Below, in pieces: positions 61,223 through 64,000 of a stretch of 64,000 nt of DNA. Origin of the DNA: Albitalea sp966211955 (GTDB taxonomy: Bacteria; Pseudomonadota; Gammaproteobacteria; Burkholderiales; Burkholderiaceae_C); contig CBIHOF010000012.1 of the NCBI GenBank assembly GCA_966211955.1, positions 111,847-175,846 on the forward strand, written 5' to 3'. Below the pieces are notes generated by a model. It was given only the letters and a program-made list of their open reading frames with translations, ran no database searches and was not told the DNA's origin. Both the position numbers and the translations under genes were made by a program. The first letter of the stretch is position 1. Every line of letters begins with the position of its first letter.

Positions 61223-61963
61223 TCAGACGATGCCGCCGTTGACACGAAGCGCCTGGCCGTTGACCCAGGCGCCGTCCGGCCCGGCGAGAAAGGCCACCGC
61301 GCTGGCGATGTCCTCGGGCGTGCCGAGGCGCTCGAGCGGCGCCGCCTTCTCCAGCCGCGCGATCGCTTCAGGCGACTTGCCGTTGAGGAAGAGGGCCGTG
61401 GCCGTCGGCCCTGGGGCGATGGCGTTGACCGTGATCCCCTTGCCGCGCATTTCCTTCGCGAGGATGTTCGTCATGGTCTCGATGGCCGCCTTGGTCGCCG
61501 CATACACGGCATAGCCAGGCAGCGCGAGCCCGATGACGCTCGACGAGAAGTTGACGATGCGCCCGCCGCCGCGCAGCCGCGCCGCCGCTTCACGCATCGT
61601 GTTGAAGCTGCCCCTCACGTTCACCGAGAACAGGCCGTCGAAGGTCTTGTCGTCGGTGTCGGCCAGCGGCGGGAGTTGGGGCGGCATGATGCCGGCGTTG
61701 TTGACAAGCACGTCGACGCCGCCGTAGAGCCGCTCGGCCTCGTCGAACAGGCGGCGCACGGCCGACGCATCGGCCACGTCGGCCTGGATCGCCGTGGCTT
61801 GGCCGCCCGCGGCCCTGATGGCGGCGACGACCTTTGCAGCTTCATCGGCGTTGCCGGCGTAGTTGACGACGACGGCATGGCCGTCCTTCGCCAGGCGCTG
61901 GGCGATGGCGGCGCCGATGCCGCGCGAGGCTCCGGTGACGATGGCGACGGGGGAGGGGTTCAT
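61223..61963 (-). CDS. Short-chain dehydrogenase/reductase (3-oxoacyl-ACP reductase-like)
   Basis: 246 residues. TGASRGIG, NNAGIM, the Ser in NFSSSVIGLALPGY and YAATKAAIET are intact; the end VAFLAGPDGAWVNGQALRVNGGIV is FabG-like. AGGAG is seven bases before the ATG. First gene of an SDR-SDR-DoxX operon, divergent from a LysR gene that probably controls it. Confidence 0.92.
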   Translation of the reverse strand: MNPSPVAIVTGASRGIGAAIAQRLAKDGHAVVVNYAGNADEAAKVVAAIRAAGGQATAIQADVADASAVRRLFDEAERLYGGVDVLVNNAGIMPPQLPPLADTDDKTFDGLFSVNVRGSFNTMREAAARLRGGGRIVNFSSSVIGLALPGYAVYAATKAAIETMTNILAKEMRGKGITVNAIAPGPTATALFLNGKSPEAIARLEKAAPLERLGTPEDIASAVAFLAGPDGAWVNGQALRVNGGIV

Positions 61964-62006
61964 GGCAGGGCTCCTGGAAAGTGGTTGGGGTGAGCGAATT
62001 CTTGTG

Positions 62007-62026
62007 TTTATTGATTCGCGGATAAA
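62007..62026. promoter_or_regulatory. Possible LysR operator between SDR operon and LysR gene
   Basis: TTTAT-N10-ATAAA (T-N11-A type symmetry) is in the 116-bp divergent gap. GCGAAT and ATTCGC arms (61994-61999 and 62014-62019) form a second, overlapping symmetry. This is the usual place for a LysR recognition site. Confidence 0.45.
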
Positions 62027-62079
62027 TGCAGTAGATTCGCCATCACTGTCCAAACCAAATAAACAATCCAGGAAAGCCC

Positions 62080-62973
62080 ATGGACCGCCTCGATGCCATG
62101 CGCGTGTTCGTCCGGATCGTCGAGCTCAAGAGCTTCACCAAGGCCGCCGACGACATTCAACTGCCGCGCGCCACCGTCACCCACACGATCCAGCAGTTGG
62201 AGAAGCGGCTCGGCGTTCGCTTGCTGCACAGGACGACCCGCCAGGTCAGCGCGACGCTGGACGGCGAGGCGTACTTCGAGCGGTGCGTGCGGTTGCTGGC
62301 CGATGTGGAGGAGGCGGAATCGGTGTTCAGCCGATCAGCGGCCGCGCCCAAGGGGAAGCTGCGCGTCGACCTGCAGGGCACGCTGGGGATGCACTTCCTG
62401 TTGCCGCACATCGGCGAGTTCTTCGCGAAGTACCCCGAGGTCGAACTCGAGATCGGCATGGGTGATCGACTCGTCGACCTGGTGCGCGAAGGTGTCGACT
62501 GCGTGCTGCGCGCCGGTGAGCCGCGCGAGTCGAGCATGATCGGCCGCCGGGTGGCGCTCCTGGGCCAGGTCACCTGCGCAAGCAGCGCCTACCTCGCGCT
62601 GCATGGAACACCGCGCACGCTGGAGGAGTTCAAGGCCCACCGCGCCGTCAACTACGCGGGATCGACGGGCAAGATCCTGCCGTTCGAGTTCCGCGTCGAC
62701 GAGGAGCCGCGCACGATGCAGCTTCGCGGCTCAGTCACGGTCAGCCATGCCGATGCCTACGTGGCCTGCTGCGAAGCGGGACTCGGCTTCATCCAGTTGC
62801 CGCGCTATCACGTCGAGCGGCAACTCGCGGACGGCACGCTGCGCGAGGTGTTGGGCAAGCACCGGCCGGCACCCATGCCGGTGTCGGTGCTGTACCCGCA
62901 TCACCGGCAGCTGTCACCTCGGGTGCGTGTGTTCGTCGACTGGGTGGCGGACCGAATGAGAGGTGCCCGCTAA
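62080..62973 (+). CDS. LysR-family transcriptional regulator
   Basis: 297 residues. The winged helix (DAMRVFVRIVELKSFTKAADDIQLPRATVTHTIQQLEKRLGVRLLHRTTRQ) and the effector domain of the CrgA/DmlR-like group are complete. It is divergent from the two SDR genes, and a symmetric T-N11-A type site lies between them, so it most likely controls that operon. Confidence 0.92.
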   Translation: MDRLDAMRVFVRIVELKSFTKAADDIQLPRATVTHTIQQLEKRLGVRLLHRTTRQVSATLDGEAYFERCVRLLADVEEAESVFSRSAAAPKGKLRVDLQGTLGMHFLLPHIGEFFAKYPEVELEIGMGDRLVDLVREGVDCVLRAGEPRESSMIGRRVALLGQVTCASSAYLALHGTPRTLEEFKAHRAVNYAGSTGKILPFEFRVDEEPRTMQLRGSVTVSHADAYVACCEAGLGFIQLPRYHVERQLADGTLREVLGKHRPAPMPVSVLYPHHRQLSPRVRVFVDWVADRMRGAR

Positions 62974-63443
62974 CGCTGAGCCGTTGAGCGAGGAGCCCGG
63001 TGCCACCGGACCGCTTTGCGACGACCAAGACCGCCAAGTGAATGTCGGGTGTGGGTCGGAAGTTGTCGCTGGAGGGATGGCCATCAAGGACCTCTACCGT
63101 TTAGGTTTGTTCGACACCTGCCCGGGTGGGGCACCAAAACCGCGAGCGTCCCCGAATGGAGGGCGGGTGTTGAACAAGCCTCGAGGGAGGAAACCGCGGC
63201 GCAGGTGGCGGGATGCCGCCGGACGTTATGGCGATTGGAGGCGCGCGGTGGCAGTGTCGCGGTGCTTGCGGAAAGCGCGAGGGCGCCTGATGCCGGGGTG
63301 AGCAGCGAGGGCGGCGCAGAGCGCCGTGAACGGCCAGGCCTGCCGGACCCAGCGAGCACCAGGCGGAGGTTGATAGGCACAAGATTGCAGCGGCGACTGA
63401 CGAAGAGCCGCCGAGAGTGCACCGTGTGGGCCGTGGACAGCGT
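62974..63443. other. 470 bp between LysR and the IS91-type transposase
   Basis: No gene can be supported. Since the transposase ends at 63444, this stretch may include the 3' end of the IS91-type element. IS91 elements lack inverted repeats and target-site duplications, so its edge cannot be fixed here. Confidence 0.4.
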
Positions 63444-64000
63444 TCATGGTGTCGACCGCTGCGGTGGAGCGCGGATCGACTCTCCGCGCGTGAAGATCTG
63501 CACGACGATCATCGCGTGGCCGCAGTGCGGGCAGACGAAGGTCGGCCGCCCGTCGTCGAACGCATCAACGTCTCGCTGAGGTTCGTGCGGTGGTACCTGC
63601 AGCAGTTGGCGAGCGAGGGCGAGGTTGGCGCTGCGGCTGCAGTTGGCCAGCAGGCCGTAATGGCGGATGCGATGAAAGCCACTGGGCAGCACATGCAGCA
63701 GGAAGCGGCGCATGAACTCGCCGGCGTCCAGCGTCATGGTCTTGTAGCGTGTTCGGCTCTTGGCCCGATAGTCCTTCCAGCGGAAGGTGACGGCGTGCCC
63801 GTCCACCGCGATGAGCCTGCTGTTGGAGATCGCCACGCGGTGGGTGTAGCGCGACAGGTAGGCGAGAACCGCCTCGGGCCCGGCAAACGGCCGCTTGGCG
63901 TAGACCACCCACTCGCATTGGCGCAGCGGCACCAGCCACTGACTGAAGGCCTGCGCATCGACCAGCGATGCATGCTCGCCGAAGAACTGCAGCTTGCCGG
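63444..64000 (-). CDS. IS91-family transposase (partial, runs off right edge)
   Basis: About 185 C-terminal residues are in the window. The segment FSQWLVPLRQCEWVVYAKRPFAGPEAVLAYLSRYTHRVAISN with YLSRYTHRVAIS is the conserved core of IS91/ISCR Y2-type rolling-circle transposases, and RWKDYRAK, FMRRFLLHVLPSGFHRIRHYGLLAN follow as expected; a CPHCG zinc ribbon is near the end. The catalytic Tyr region is beyond or near the edge and cannot be checked in full. It marks the right end of the window as mobile DNA. Confidence 0.9.
   Translation of the reverse strand, partial: GKLQFFGEHASLVDAQAFSQWLVPLRQCEWVVYAKRPFAGPEAVLAYLSRYTHRVAISNSRLIAVDGHAVTFRWKDYRAKSRTRYKTMTLDAGEFMRRFLLHVLPSGFHRIRHYGLLANCSRSANLALARQLLQVPPHEPQRDVDAFDDGRPTFVCPHCGHAMIVVQIFTRGESIRAPPQRSTP

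Noticed and set aside
61223..61963. Naming the first SDR as FabG of fatty acid synthesis
   Set aside because: The operon context (second SDR, DoxX-like protein, LysR control) and absence of other fab genes argue for a catabolic or stress-related reductase.

Overview
The window is GC-rich DNA with strong G/C third-position bias. Its gene content (fused isobutyryl-CoA mutase, Bug-type periplasmic receptors, several LysR regulators, a PEP-CTERM protein, DUF1302/DUF1329 envelope genes) suggests a betaproteobacterium of the order Burkholderiales. All assignments come from reading the sequence by eye; no database search was run.

Layout. 0-7.3 kb: left-edge lipoprotein fragment, then a minus-strand envelope operon DUF1302 - DUF1329 - YCF48-like - MMPL/RND. 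7.4-12.3 kb: icmF with a small downstream gene and a divergent AraC-type regulator. 12.6-22 kb: a nine-gene plus-strand nitrogen operon (ABC transporter, NikR-like regulator, TorF-type porin, two DUF1989 proteins, 1200-residue biotin-dependent carboxylase). It is preceded by a good sigma-54 type promoter and fits guanidine (or urea) use. 22-30 kb: a stress island (alanine-rich helical protein, nitroreductase, orphan GroEL, PaaK-like ligase, small membrane protein, secreted protein, alpha/beta hydrolase). Its promoters carry four FNR/CRP-family type 14-bp palindromes at about the same distance from the genes, so it may be a low-oxygen regulon. 30-38 kb: transglutaminase-like protein, DJ-1/PfpI protein, Bug receptor with LysR, a histone-H1-tailed DNA-binding protein, and a lower-GC stretch with DUF1622, monooxygenase and isochorismatase-like genes. 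38-45 kb: pirin and LysR, a bdhA-adc-patatin operon for ketone-body/polyhydroxybutyrate metabolism, and azoR-doxX. 45-50 kb: MacA-MacB-outer membrane factor efflux operon. 50-54.6 kb: mobile-element remnants (ISAs1, tyrosine recombinase, group II intron reverse transcriptase) around an AT-richer small secreted protein, an aminotransferase and a His-rich secreted protein. 54.6-64 kb: PEP-CTERM protein, hemerythrin, a frameshifted UvrA-like gene, two hypothetical genes, a LysR-controlled SDR-SDR-DoxX operon, and an IS91-type transposase running off the right edge.

Broken genes are unusually common: response regulator, lon, metallophosphoesterase, alpha/beta hydrolase, maleylacetoacetate isomerase-like GST, HlyD adaptor, ISAs1, integrase, reverse transcriptase, uvrA-like and FMN reductase remnants, plus a 123-bp near-identical duplication 18.7 kb apart. 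The most interesting items are the shared FNR-like palindromes, the NikR homologue that has lost most of its nickel ligands inside the guanidine/urea operon, the sigma-54 promoter of that operon, and the 34-residue insertion in the G-domain of IcmF.
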